In this document: piece by piece, positions 33,708 to 45,086 of the stretch
Numbering within the stretch: position 1 is the stretch's first letter
How the letters are laid out: each line of letters opens with the position of its first letter
Assembly: GCA_020638455.1 (NCBI GenBank)
Contig: JACKIK010000003.1
Coordinates: 1-64,000, forward strand
Direction: 5' to 3'
Source of the DNA: Hyphomonas sp.
GTDB taxonomy: Bacteria > Pseudomonadota > Alphaproteobacteria > Caulobacterales > Hyphomonadaceae
Length of the DNA: 64,000 nucleotides
Notes under the pieces: model-generated
What the model saw: only the letters and a program-made list of their open reading frames with translations
Databases searched by the model: none
What the model was told of the DNA's origin: nothing
Position numbers and translations under genes: made by a program

Positions 33708-34595
33708 TCAGTTCTCGACGGCGGTCAGCACGGATGTCAGGTCGCACACGTCCGGAACTTCGCCCTGCTTGGCGAGGCTGTCGCGGAATTGCGGCCCGTC
33801 GGTGCGCATGACCCAGACTTCGGGACGCTCCGCGGCCGGCAGGTCGGCAGCGACTTTGGCCGATTTCAGGATATCCGGATCGGCGACCGGCGCATCGCGA
33901 TTGTCAGGCCGGTGCTTCAGCGCCAATACGACGTCTTCCCCTTCGACCACCCGGCCCCAGGCCGTGTATTTCCGGTCGAGGTGCTCGGCGCGCCCGCGCA
34001 TCAGGAAGAACTGGGAGTTCGCGGAATTCGGATCGTCGGTCCGCGCCGTCGAGACGATGCCGAGGCAGTGCGGGATATAGCTCTCGACCTTGCCGTCGAC
34101 CGACATCTCGCCGAAGAAGCTCGCCTGCGTGCCGATCGGAAAGCCCTTAATGTAGCCGAATTTCGCCGTGTCCTCGGGGCCGACCGCGGCATCCAGCGGC
34201 ATCGCAGCCGGGTCCCGGCGGAAAGTGAATTCGCCTTCGATATCGGGCAGGCCGGACTCCCGGCCCTTGAGCGCGAAAATGTCCCCGCCCTGCGCCATGA
34301 AGCCGTCGATCACGCGGTGGAAGCTGGTGCCGTCGAAATCGCCTGAGCGGATGATGGCCGCGAACTGTTTGTAATGTTTCGGCGCGACTTCCGGGAACGC
34401 CTCGATCAGGATGCGGCCCTTGGTTGTGTCGAAGATGAACAGGTTCTGCGGGTCCACCTTGCGCCAATTGTCCGGGTCCGCCTTCGCGATCGCCGGGTCG
34501 ACCGAAGCCGGGGAATGCCCTGCCGGTGCTTCAGCTGCTGCAGTAAGCGAAAAAGCGAGGGCGGACGCGGCGAGCGCAAGGGCGGCAAACTTCAT
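33708..34595 (-). CDS. Secreted cyclophilin-type peptidyl-prolyl isomerase
   Basis: This 295-residue protein has an N-terminal signal peptide (hydrophobic residues 4-22, AAAEAPAG cleavage region) and one cyclophilin domain with GTSFHRVIDGFMAQGGD (about residues 94-110). The catalytic region continues through AMGAR-like positions that are altered here (FKMVP-type loops absent). The chain is longer than E. coli PpiA because of an insert around residues 130-165. It should assist folding in the periplasm. It lies between coaD (107 bp upstream) and queA (67 bp downstream). Confidence 0.88.
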   Translation of the reverse strand: MKFAALALAASALAFSLTAAAEAPAGHSPASVDPAIAKADPDNWRKVDPQNLFIFDTTKGRILIEAFPEVAPKHYKQFAAIIRSGDFDGTSFHRVIDGFMAQGGDIFALKGRESGLPDIEGEFTFRRDPAAMPLDAAVGPEDTAKFGYIKGFPIGTQASFFGEMSVDGKVESYIPHCLGIVSTARTDDPNSANSQFFLMRGRAEHLDRKYTAWGRVVEGEDVVLALKHRPDNRDAPVADPDILKSAKVAADLPAAERPEVWVMRTDGPQFRDSLAKQGEVPDVCDLTSVLTAVEN

Positions 34596-34701
34596 GTGAC
34601 TCTACATCTCCGTCGAAGCGCAGGCGCGCGGGGGATCAAGGCCGCAATGTCGGGCATCGGAACCGGCGATTCAACGGTTCGTGGCAGTTCGCGCGGCGGG
34701 G

Positions 34702-35205
34702 CTAGCCCTTCGGCGGAAACTTCTCCAGCAGCGCTTCCTTCACCGCCGGTGTCACGAAAGGCGTGATGTCGCCACCGAGGCTGACGATTTCCTTCACCAG
34801 CCGCGATGCGACCGCCTGGTGGCGGACATCCGCCATCAGGAACACGGTTTCGATGTCCGGATTCAGCTGTTCGTTCATCGCCGTCATCTGGAACTCGTAT
34901 TCGAAATCCTGCACGGCGCGCAGGCCGCGGACGATGATGCCCGCCCCGCACGCCTCGGCGAACTTCATGAGCAGGCCGTGCATCGGCATTACCTTGATTT
35001 CGGCAAGGCCCGGCCCGTTCAGCTTCTCGCATTCCGACCGCACCATGGCGACCCGTTCCTGCAGGGTGAACAGCGGCTTTTTCGCCTCGTTCACGGCTAC
35101 GCCGATGATCAGCGTGTCGACCAGCTTGCGCGCCCGGCCGATGATATCGACATGGCCGATAGTGGGCGGATCGAACGTTCCCGGATACAGTCCTATGCGG
35201 TGCAT
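34702..35205 (-). CDS. coaD: Phosphopantetheine adenylyltransferase
   Basis: This 167-residue nucleotidyltransferase makes dephospho-CoA from 4'-phosphopantetheine and ATP. It shows YPGTFDPPTIGHVDII with the T/HxGH motif at residues 15-18, and the downstream VRGLRAVQDFEYEFQM and VSLGGDIT segments characteristic of the enzyme. It lies 50 bp downstream of gyrA on the same strand, a common alphaproteobacterial neighbourhood. Confidence 0.95.
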   Translation of the reverse strand: MHRIGLYPGTFDPPTIGHVDIIGRARKLVDTLIIGVAVNEAKKPLFTLQERVAMVRSECEKLNGPGLAEIKVMPMHGLLMKFAEACGAGIIVRGLRAVQDFEYEFQMTAMNEQLNPDIETVFLMADVRHQAVASRLVKEIVSLGGDITPFVTPAVKEALLEKFPPKG

Positions 35206-35255
35206 GTCGGCCCTCCCCGGCGCGGTGGCTGCAGTGGTGACGGCTGATCCCCGGC

Positions 35256-38054
35256 CTATTCGGCGCCGCCGTCCCCATCCATAGCGGTTTCGCCGTCTTC
35301 CACAAGGCGGGCGACAGAAACAACGCGCTCGCCCTCGGCCGTGCGCAGCACCCAGACGCCGCCCGTGGACCGGCCGGCAATCCGGATCTGCTCCACCGGC
35401 GTGCGGATCAGCTGGCCGGCATCAGTGACCAGCATGACCTGATCGCCATCGCCGACCGGGAAGGACTGGGCGACTTTCTTGACCGGGCCCTTCTTCTTGT
35501 CGCGGCCCCAGATGTTCTGGGCGACGAGGCCTTTGCCGCCACGCCCGGTGATGCGGTAATCATAGGCAGAGGAGCGCTTGCCCATGCCGTCGTCGGCGAT
35601 GGTGAGGACAAATTCCTCTGCCGCGCCGAGCTCTACGATACGTTCCGGCGAGAGCGCGGCCTCGGCGACGTCTTCCTCGTCCTCGTCGGCGGAGATCTCC
35701 TCCTCCTCGCCCGTGGCGGCACGGCGCATGGCTGCAGCGTGCTTGAGATAGGCGCGGGCCTCCTCGGATGTGATCTCGACATGGCGCAGGATGCCCATGG
35801 AGATGACCTCGTCGCTATCGGCAAGGCGGATGCCGCGCACGCCCGTGGAATTGCGCCCCGCGAACACGCGCACATCGGTGACAGGGAAGCGGATGCACTG
35901 GCCAAGCGCCGTCGTCAGCAGGATATCATCCTTCTCGGAACAGATCTTGACGCTGACGATGCTGTCGCCGCCATTCCCGTCTTCCAGCTTCATGGCGATC
36001 TTGCCATTGCGGTTGACGCGCACGAAATCGGCAAGCTTGTTCCGGCGCACCGTGCCGGAGCGGGTGGCGAACATGACGTCGAGATGCTCTGTCTCGGCCT
36101 CGCTCTCCGGCAGCGGCATGACGCTTTCGATGCGCTCGTCGGCGGCCAGCGGGAAGATGTTGACCAGCGCCTTGCCGCGCGAGGTCGGCCCGCCGACCGG
36201 CAGGCGCCACACCTTCTCCTTGTAGACCATGCCGGCCGAGGAAAAGAACAGAACCTCCGTATGCGTCGTGGCCGAGAACAGCTCGACGACGAAATCGTCT
36301 TCCTTCATCGACACGCCCGCACGGCCCTTGCCGCCGCGATGCTGTGTCCGGTAGGTCGAAAGCGGGGTGCGCTTGACATAGCCGCCATGGGTGACGGTGA
36401 CGACCATGTCCTCGACCTCGATGAGGTCCTCGTCTTCCATGTCGATGCCGCCGGCCGTGAACTCCGAACGGCGCGGCACGGCGAACTTCGTTTTCACTTC
36501 CGTCAGCTCGGCCTTGATGATGTCGCGGATGCGCTGGCTGGAGCGGAGGATGTCAAGATAGTCGGCAATCTTTTCCGACAGGCCCTTGGCTTCGTTGCCG
36601 ATCTCGTCGCGGCCGAGGCCGGTGAGGCGGGACAGCTGCAGCGCGAGAATGGCGCGGGCCTGCTCGTCCGACAGGTAGATCGTGTCGCCGTCGCCCTTGC
36701 GGGTGCGCCGGTCGGCGATGAGGTCCAGCAGCGGCCCCATGTCCATGATCGGCCAGGCCTTTGCCAGCAGCGCTTCGCGGGCTGCGTTCGGGTCCGGCGA
36801 GTAGCGGATGATACGGATGACTTCGTCGATATTGGCCACGGCCATGGCGAGGCCGACCAGCACGTGGGCGCGGTCGCGCGCCTTGTTGAGGTCGTGCTTG
36901 GTGCGGCGGACCACGACTTCATGGCGGAACGTGATGAAGCAGTCGAGCACCTTGCGGAGGTTCATCAGTTCCGGCCGGCCGCCATTCAGCGCCAGCATGT
37001 TGACCGGGAACGAGCTCTGCATCTGGCTGAAGCGGTAGAGCTGGTTCAGCACCACGTCGGCGCTCGCATCGCGCTTCACCTCGATCACGACGCGAATGCC
37101 GTGACGGTCGGATTCGTCGCGCAGGTCGGCGATGCCCTCGACGCGTTTCTCACGCACGAGTTCGGCGATCTTGGTGATCATCGCCGCCTTGTTCACCTGG
37201 TAGGGAATTTCGGAGACGATGATGGCCTGCCGGCCATTGCGGGCTTCTTCGATATCCGTCTTTGCCCGGACGATCACGCTGCCCCGCCCGGTCAGCAGTG
37301 CCTTGCGGGAGCCCGACATGCCCATAATCAGGCCGCCGGTGGGGAAATCCGGACCGGGTACGATTTCGCAGAGCGCGTCATCATCGATGGCCGGATTGTC
37401 GATTACTTCGATGGTCGCGTCGATGATCTCGCCCAGATTGTGCGGCGGGATGTTCGTCGCCATGCCGACCGCGATGCCACCGCCGCCATTGACGAGGAGG
37501 TTCGGGAACTGCGCCGGCAGGACGACCGGCTCCTGCTGGGAGCCGTCGTAGTTCGGCTGGAAGTCGACCGTGTCCTTGTCGATGTCGGCGAGGAGGTAGG
37601 TTGCCTCCTTGGTCATGCGGCTTTCCGTGTAGCGCATGGCGGCCGGGGGATCGTTGTCGATCGAGCCGAAATTGCCCTGGCCGTCGACCAGGGTGACACC
37701 CATCGAGAAGGGCTGCGCCATCCGCACCAGCGCGTCATAGATCGCGCTGTCGCCGTGGGGGTGGTAGTTACCCATCACGGCGCCGACGATGTTTGCGGAT
37801 TTCTTGTAGGGTTTGTCCGGCGTGTTGCCGCCCTCATTCATCGCATAGAGGATGCGCCGGTGGACCGGCTTCAGGCCGTCGCGCACATCCGGCAGGGCGC
37901 GGCTGACGATGACGCTCATCGCATAGTCGAGATAGGAGCTTCTCAGCTCCGATTCGATCGAAACCGGCTCGATTCCATCCGGCAGGGCGCCGCCACCACC
38001 CGCACCATTCTCGGGGGTTTCCGGCTCGTCCGGAGGGGTCGTTTCGTCGCTCAT
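35256..38054 (-). CDS. gyrA: DNA gyrase subunit A
   Basis: This 932-residue type II topoisomerase subunit has catalytic Tyr142 in AMRYTESRM and the quinolone region HPHGDSAIYD with Ser103 and Asp107, the drug-sensitive residues. The GyrA box appears as QHRGGKGRAG in the C-terminal beta-pinwheel domain. It is longer than E. coli GyrA (875). An acidic insert, EEEEISADEDEED and neighbouring residues, lies in the pinwheel region, as in several alphaproteobacteria. It is preceded by ssb and a hairpin, and followed by coaD. Confidence 0.97.
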   Translation of the reverse strand: MSDETTPPDEPETPENGAGGGGALPDGIEPVSIESELRSSYLDYAMSVIVSRALPDVRDGLKPVHRRILYAMNEGGNTPDKPYKKSANIVGAVMGNYHPHGDSAIYDALVRMAQPFSMGVTLVDGQGNFGSIDNDPPAAMRYTESRMTKEATYLLADIDKDTVDFQPNYDGSQQEPVVLPAQFPNLLVNGGGGIAVGMATNIPPHNLGEIIDATIEVIDNPAIDDDALCEIVPGPDFPTGGLIMGMSGSRKALLTGRGSVIVRAKTDIEEARNGRQAIIVSEIPYQVNKAAMITKIAELVREKRVEGIADLRDESDRHGIRVVIEVKRDASADVVLNQLYRFSQMQSSFPVNMLALNGGRPELMNLRKVLDCFITFRHEVVVRRTKHDLNKARDRAHVLVGLAMAVANIDEVIRIIRYSPDPNAAREALLAKAWPIMDMGPLLDLIADRRTRKGDGDTIYLSDEQARAILALQLSRLTGLGRDEIGNEAKGLSEKIADYLDILRSSQRIRDIIKAELTEVKTKFAVPRRSEFTAGGIDMEDEDLIEVEDMVVTVTHGGYVKRTPLSTYRTQHRGGKGRAGVSMKEDDFVVELFSATTHTEVLFFSSAGMVYKEKVWRLPVGGPTSRGKALVNIFPLAADERIESVMPLPESEAETEHLDVMFATRSGTVRRNKLADFVRVNRNGKIAMKLEDGNGGDSIVSVKICSEKDDILLTTALGQCIRFPVTDVRVFAGRNSTGVRGIRLADSDEVISMGILRHVEITSEEARAYLKHAAAMRRAATGEEEEISADEDEEDVAEAALSPERIVELGAAEEFVLTIADDGMGKRSSAYDYRITGRGGKGLVAQNIWGRDKKKGPVKKVAQSFPVGDGDQVMLVTDAGQLIRTPVEQIRIAGRSTGGVWVLRTAEGERVVSVARLVEDGETAMDGDGGAE

Positions 38055-38173
38055 CTGGAACTCGTGTCTGCTACGGAAGGCGCGCTCAGAATCACGCGCG
38101 GAATGACTTCCATTTATCTAGCATTCCGGGCCCGCAAAACAAACCGCAAAGGCCAGTATTTGCAGTAGAATCG

Positions 38174-38203
38174 CCCCCTCCGGCGAGGGATCGCCGAAGG
38201 GGG
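38174..38203 (-). terminator. Strong GC hairpin between ssb and gyrA
   Basis: Twelve-base arms (CCCCCTTCGGCG and CGCCGGAGGGGG on the minus strand; one G/T pair) flank a six-base loop, about 24 bases after the ssb stop. The sequence after it is GATTCTAC, not a U-tract, so it may terminate only partly or act as a 3' stabiliser ahead of gyrA. Confidence 0.45.
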
Positions 38204-38226
38204 TGAAATTTGCACGGATTGGGTAC

Positions 38227-38700
38227 CTAGAACGGGATCTCGTCGTCGAAATCCTGGCTCGCAAAGCTCTCCTGCGGGCCGCTCATCTGGCGGGCGCCGC
38301 CCTGCGAATAGCCGCCGAAATCGCCGCCGGCCGAACGGCCTTCGCCGCCCCGGCTGTCGAGCATGGTCAGCACCGCATTGAAGCCGCGCAGCACGACTTC
38401 GGTCGTGTAGCGCTCATTGCCGTCCTTGTCCTGCCATTTGCGGGTTTCGAGCTGGCCCTCGATGTAGAGCTTGGAGCCCTTTTTCACATAGTTCTGGACG
38501 ACGCGCACAAGCCCCTCGTTGAACACCGAAATCCGGTGCCATTCGGTCTTTTCCTTGCGCTCTCCGGTGTTCCGGTCTTTCCAGGTCTCGGACGTGGCGA
38601 GCGAGAAACTGGCCACCTGGCCGCCATTCTGGAACTGACGCACTTCCGGGTCCTGTCCGACATTGCCGACGAGGATGACCTTGTTGACTGATCCTGCCAT
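38227..38700 (-). CDS. ssb: Single-stranded DNA-binding protein
   Basis: This 157-residue protein has an N-terminal OB fold (NKVILVGNVGQDPEVR, WHRISVF and GSKLYIEGQLETRKW), a glycine-rich flexible middle (SRGGEGRSAGGDFGGY) and the acidic tip DFDDEIPF. That tip recruits repair and replication proteins. The start has a GGAGAGAG ribosome-binding site. A consensus LexA box lies 129 bp upstream (38829-38843) and a terminator-like hairpin sits in the leader (38740-38758). Confidence 0.96.
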   Translation of the reverse strand: MAGSVNKVILVGNVGQDPEVRQFQNGGQVASFSLATSETWKDRNTGERKEKTEWHRISVFNEGLVRVVQNYVKKGSKLYIEGQLETRKWQDKDGNERYTTEVVLRGFNAVLTMLDSRGGEGRSAGGDFGGYSQGGARQMSGPQESFASQDFDDEIPF

Positions 38701-38739
38701 GGCGACTCTCTCCTATCCAAAGCTTCCGATAACAAAACT

Positions 38740-38758
38740 GGGGCCTCTTCTAGGCCCC
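38740..38758 (-). terminator. Terminator-like hairpin in the ssb leader
   Basis: On the minus strand the arms GGGGCCT and AGGCCCC are perfect complements around AGAAG, followed by AGTTTTGTT. It lies about 40 bases before the ssb ATG and downstream of the LexA box, so it could act as an attenuator in the ssb message or as an mRNA-stabilising stem. Confidence 0.45.
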
Positions 38759-38828
38759 GCCGATGCACGAGTCTCTCAGGATTCGCGGAAATCCACAGGC
38801 GATTGCCGCTGCCCCGTCGACGTCAGAT

Positions 38829-38843
38829 GTTCCTATTATGTTC
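38829..38843 (-). promoter_or_regulatory. LexA box (SOS operator) for ssb
   Basis: The sequence is GTTC, seven bases (CTATTAT), GTTC, an exact match to the alphaproteobacterial LexA consensus GTTC-N7-GTTC. On the minus strand a TTGACT -35 box at 38853-38858 lies just upstream, so the operator covers the spacer and -10 region. It is also 72 bp before the plus-strand PAP2 gene and might affect both. Confidence 0.7.
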
Positions 38844-38914
38844 TCGTCCGCGAGTCAAACCGAAAATTTGCCTGAAGATACTGGTCCTTAAGGCGAAGCT
38901 GGTAGGACACGCCC

Positions 38915-40000
38915 ATGCCCTATCTCAGCCGGACCGCCCGAAGCCTCAGCCTCACCCGCCTGCCCTGGCGCCAGACAGACATGCGGCTGCTCGTCCCCGT
39001 CTTCGCGATGATCGCGGCCTGGCTGACCCTGTCCACGATCCTGAAAGCGAACGTGCATGGCACGCCGGGCGCAACGGCGACGCTGACTGCCTCCTACTAT
39101 TCCTACGCCTTCCGAAATGCCCTGATGTTCTTCCAGGGCGCGCTGATCATCGGCGCCGTCCGCCTCGCACTGGGCATCCTGAAGGGCGGCGGGCTCGACT
39201 ACCTGAAGGCGGCTGTTGCAGGCCGTAAGAAGCGCCTGATGGCGCTGCCGCTTCTGTTCGTGGCGGGCATCGTCTCCTTCGCCCTGTTCATGTCCGCTTA
39301 TTCCACCATCAAGGTGCGGATCCCCACGCTGCATCCGTTCGCCTGGGACGACACCTTCGCCGCCTGGGACAAGGCGCTGTTCCTCGGTCACGACCCGTGG
39401 ACCGCCTTCGGCTTCGTATACCGGACACCAGCCCTGCTGCGCACGATCGACTTTCTCTATGATCTCTGGGCTGTCCTGCTGGTCGGCAGCTGGATCGTCT
39501 GCTTCGTCACCGGCGACCGGGCCGACATGCCCCGGCGTTTGCGTTACTGCCTGTCGCTGATGGTGACCTGGTTCATCGGCGGCAACCTGCTCGCCATCCT
39601 GCTCTCGTCGGCGGGCCCATGCTTTTATGAGCATGTCGGGGCCGATCCGACCCATTATTCGGGACTCGCAGCCCACCTCGCCGCCGTGCCAGGCCTTCGC
39701 GCGCCGGACATGCAGGCCATGCTCTGGCAGACGTTCCAGCAGGACGGCCTCGGCATCGGCGGCATCTCCGCCGCGCCCAGCATGCATTGTGCGACGGCCT
39801 TCCTGTTCGTGCTGATGTTCGGGCGCACGCCGGCCTGGCGCGCCGTGACGGGCGCTTACTTCTGCGTGATCCTGTTCGGATCGGTGATCCTCGGCTGGCA
39901 CTACTTCGTCGACGGGCTGATGGGCATGGCGGTCGCCTTTGCCTGCTGGAAGGCCTGCGGCCATGTCGTGGGCAGGCTCGCCCCGGCCGAGGGCAGCTGA
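38915..40000 (+). CDS. PAP2-superfamily membrane phosphatase
   Basis: This 361-residue integral membrane protein has about seven hydrophobic segments and the PAP2 (PAP2_3-like) signatures SAAPSMHCATAFLF (about 288-301) and GWHYFVDGLMG (about 328-338). SMH replaces the usual SGH, and the second histidine is kept. Relatives include lipid phosphatases and inositol-phosphorylceramide synthase-like enzymes, so a role in lipid or inositol-lipid metabolism is plausible. It lies between the SOS-controlled genes ssb and uvrA, with LexA boxes on both sides. Confidence 0.82.
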   Translation: MPYLSRTARSLSLTRLPWRQTDMRLLVPVFAMIAAWLTLSTILKANVHGTPGATATLTASYYSYAFRNALMFFQGALIIGAVRLALGILKGGGLDYLKAAVAGRKKRLMALPLLFVAGIVSFALFMSAYSTIKVRIPTLHPFAWDDTFAAWDKALFLGHDPWTAFGFVYRTPALLRTIDFLYDLWAVLLVGSWIVCFVTGDRADMPRRLRYCLSLMVTWFIGGNLLAILLSSAGPCFYEHVGADPTHYSGLAAHLAAVPGLRAPDMQAMLWQTFQQDGLGIGGISAAPSMHCATAFLFVLMFGRTPAWRAVTGAYFCVILFGSVILGWHYFVDGLMGMAVAFACWKACGHVVGRLAPAEGS

Positions 40001-40016
40001 AAAACTTCGAGCGGGT

Positions 40017-40031
40017 GTTCACACCTTGTTC
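40017..40031 (+). promoter_or_regulatory. LexA box (SOS operator) for uvrA
   Basis: The sequence is GTTC, seven bases (ACACCTT), GTTC, matching the alphaproteobacterial LexA consensus exactly. It lies 77 bp before the uvrA ATG and 17 bp after the PAP2 stop. This supports DNA-damage control of uvrA. Confidence 0.75.
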
Positions 40032-40107
40032 TTTACCTTTCGACGCGCTCGCCCTACATCTCGCTCCCACCAAGTGAGACAGCCCGATTCCCGAAAGGCT
40101 CTGCAGA

Positions 40108-43080
<2,973 letters not shown>

Positions 43081-43095
43081 GCCTGAGCCGGTCCG

Positions 43096-44046
43096 TCAGC
43101 CGAACGTGTCGCCGATCGCGTCCTGGTTGACCCATTCCGGATCGGTCTTCGCTGCCAGGGCGGCGGGGCCGTCAAAGGCGTGCAGGAACAGGGCTCCGAC
43201 GGCCGACAGGAGGAAGCCGGCGACAAGTGCGGTCACGAGCGCACCGGGCGTCGAGAGCGCGGCCAGGACTTCAGCCGGATCCTCGGCGCCCCCCGAACCC
43301 ATCAGCGACGGCATCACGGTCGCGAAGGCCAGGGCAATGACGATCAGGTAGACCACGATCATCACGCCGTACATGATGAGGTACTGCAGCATCCAGCTGC
43401 CGAAGATCGCCCACCCTTTTCCTTTCGAAACGCGCCATGCGCTCGAGAACCGGATCTTGCGATCCCGGATGGTCAGCGCAGCGGCGGGCGACAGGCGAAC
43501 CATGATGAAGAGCAGGCCAACAAAGTAAGCGATAATCAGAACGAACATCAGAACACCGGCAAGCCCCGCCCCGGCCCCGGAGTCGCCGCTGACGGCGACA
43601 CTGGTTCCGATGACAAGGGCCATCACCACGAACAGACCGATATAGGTCGCGAGGAAGATGCCGAAGAAAATCAGTCCAAGTACCAACAACCGGCCTTCGT
43701 CTGCGCTGAAGCGCAGACCGAAGCCGTCGCCGCGCATATATCGGCGCTGGCTGGCCGCCTCGAACATGATCCACAGCAACAGTGCCGCAACCATGATGAT
43801 GGCGTAGCCGCCGAAGATCCGGCCCATATTCTCAAGGACAAGCGCATCCATGGCGTCCGGGTCGTTCGCGACATCGGGGTTGAACATCGACGCGAAGATC
43901 GGCGCGAAGGCCCAGCCCATCAGGGCGTACATCAGCATGCCGCAGACGCCATAGGCGAGCGCGAACTTCCAGAGGAAGCCCTTCGGGCCTCCCGTGCGGA
44001 AGATGTGGAAGATGGCATTGCTGAAATTGAATTCCGGTATCGTCAT
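43096..44046 (-). CDS. Membrane protein, three-gene cluster, member C
   Basis: This 316-residue protein has six to seven hydrophobic segments. The central block IMFEAASQRRYMRGDGFGLR (about residues 112-131) is shared almost exactly with the next gene upstream, marking the two as paralogues. A second shared block is the RLSPAAALTIRDRKIRFSSAW segment, here split (about residues 187-207), which aligns with RLSPCFAMTIKDRRIVF in the neighbour. No enzyme or transporter motif is seen. It is convergent with uvrA, 15 bp away, and 10 bp downstream of member B. Confidence 0.65.
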   Translation of the reverse strand: MTIPEFNFSNAIFHIFRTGGPKGFLWKFALAYGVCGMLMYALMGWAFAPIFASMFNPDVANDPDAMDALVLENMGRIFGGYAIIMVAALLLWIMFEAASQRRYMRGDGFGLRFSADEGRLLVLGLIFFGIFLATYIGLFVVMALVIGTSVAVSGDSGAGAGLAGVLMFVLIIAYFVGLLFIMVRLSPAAALTIRDRKIRFSSAWRVSKGKGWAIFGSWMLQYLIMYGVMIVVYLIVIALAFATVMPSLMGSGGAEDPAEVLAALSTPGALVTALVAGFLLSAVGALFLHAFDGPAALAAKTDPEWVNQDAIGDTFG

Positions 44047-44056
44047 CTGCCTGCCC

Positions 44057-45037
44057 CTAGTCGAAGGTTGCGATCTTTTCGGTGTCGTCGACGCCGCCGG
44101 CCGGATCGTGCCGCGCTGCGAAGGCCGCCGGCCCGTCGCAATAATGCATCAGCAGGCCGGTCATGAAAAAGCGCACGAACATGTACGCCGCCATGGCGAA
44201 GAAGAAGGCTGGCGTGAACAGGTCGCGAAGGTCCGGCACTTCGTCGGTCACGAAGGTGGAGCCCATCATCACCGGCAAGAGGAGGATCTGCGCCAGGCTG
44301 CTGATGAGGCCGACGGCCATCCCGCCGACAATCGAAATGAGCAGGAACGCGCCGAGGATCGGCCAGAAGCGCCCCCGCGAAACCGGCCACGCTCCGCGGA
44401 AGACGATACGGCGATCCTTGATCGTCATGGCGAAGCAGGGCGACAGCCGCGTCGCGAAGAACACATAGACCGGAAGCAGGATCAGCATGAGGCCGAACAC
44501 CACCGCTGCGCGCTGCAGCATGAGCCGCTCGAATTCGCGCTCACTGAGCGTGCCGTCGACAACGCTGTGCAGCGCACCTACCGATGACGACACGATGATC
44601 AGTATCGGCACGATGAACAGGACCAGCTGCATCAGGTACCAGAGGAATCCGGTCGCCATCATGCGCAGCTCGTCGGCTCCGAAGCGCAGCGAAAAGGCTT
44701 CATTGCGGATGTAGCGCCGCTGCGAGGCTGCCTCGAACATCGCCCAGACGATCCAGCTGATCACCGAACTCAGCGCCAGCCAGGGGACAAGCGGCGCCAG
44801 CACGCCGAACAGGGAGGTAATCGCCTGCCACGGGTCGGCCGGCGTCGGCTGGCCTTCGAGGGCTTCGGCCGCATCGAAGAAGCGGAACAGTGTGCCCCTT
44901 GCCAGGAACAGGGCCACCGACGTCAGTCCCGTGCTGATCAGCGCAAAGGCGAGCGCGAAGGACCATGGAAATGTCCGCGCATGCGCGGCGCGGAAGCCGT
45001 GCAGCAATGCCCCGTCAAACGAAAACCGTTCCGCCAT
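44057..45037 (-). CDS. Membrane protein, three-gene cluster, member B
   Basis: This 326-residue protein has six to seven predicted helices and the shared blocks MFEAASQRRYIRNEAFSLRF (about residues 107-126) and LSPCFAMTIKDRRIVF (about residues 205-220). These match member C, so the pair arose by duplication. The N-terminus MAERFSFDGALLHGFRA is soluble, followed by a first helix. It lies 10 bp from member C and 49 bp from member A, all on the minus strand, suggesting one operon. Function unknown. Confidence 0.65.
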   Translation of the reverse strand: MAERFSFDGALLHGFRAAHARTFPWSFALAFALISTGLTSVALFLARGTLFRFFDAAEALEGQPTPADPWQAITSLFGVLAPLVPWLALSSVISWIVWAMFEAASQRRYIRNEAFSLRFGADELRMMATGFLWYLMQLVLFIVPILIIVSSSVGALHSVVDGTLSEREFERLMLQRAAVVFGLMLILLPVYVFFATRLSPCFAMTIKDRRIVFRGAWPVSRGRFWPILGAFLLISIVGGMAVGLISSLAQILLLPVMMGSTFVTDEVPDLRDLFTPAFFFAMAAYMFVRFFMTGLLMHYCDGPAAFAARHDPAGGVDDTEKIATFD

Positions 45038-45086
45038 AGACCTTCCCTCTTCAGCCCCGAACGGAATCTAAGCCGGATTGGCGGGT

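Noticed and set aside
35739..38168. Long plus-strand open frame opposite gyrA
   Set aside because: Antisense shadow of gyrA; histidine/aspartate-rich composition and no family features.
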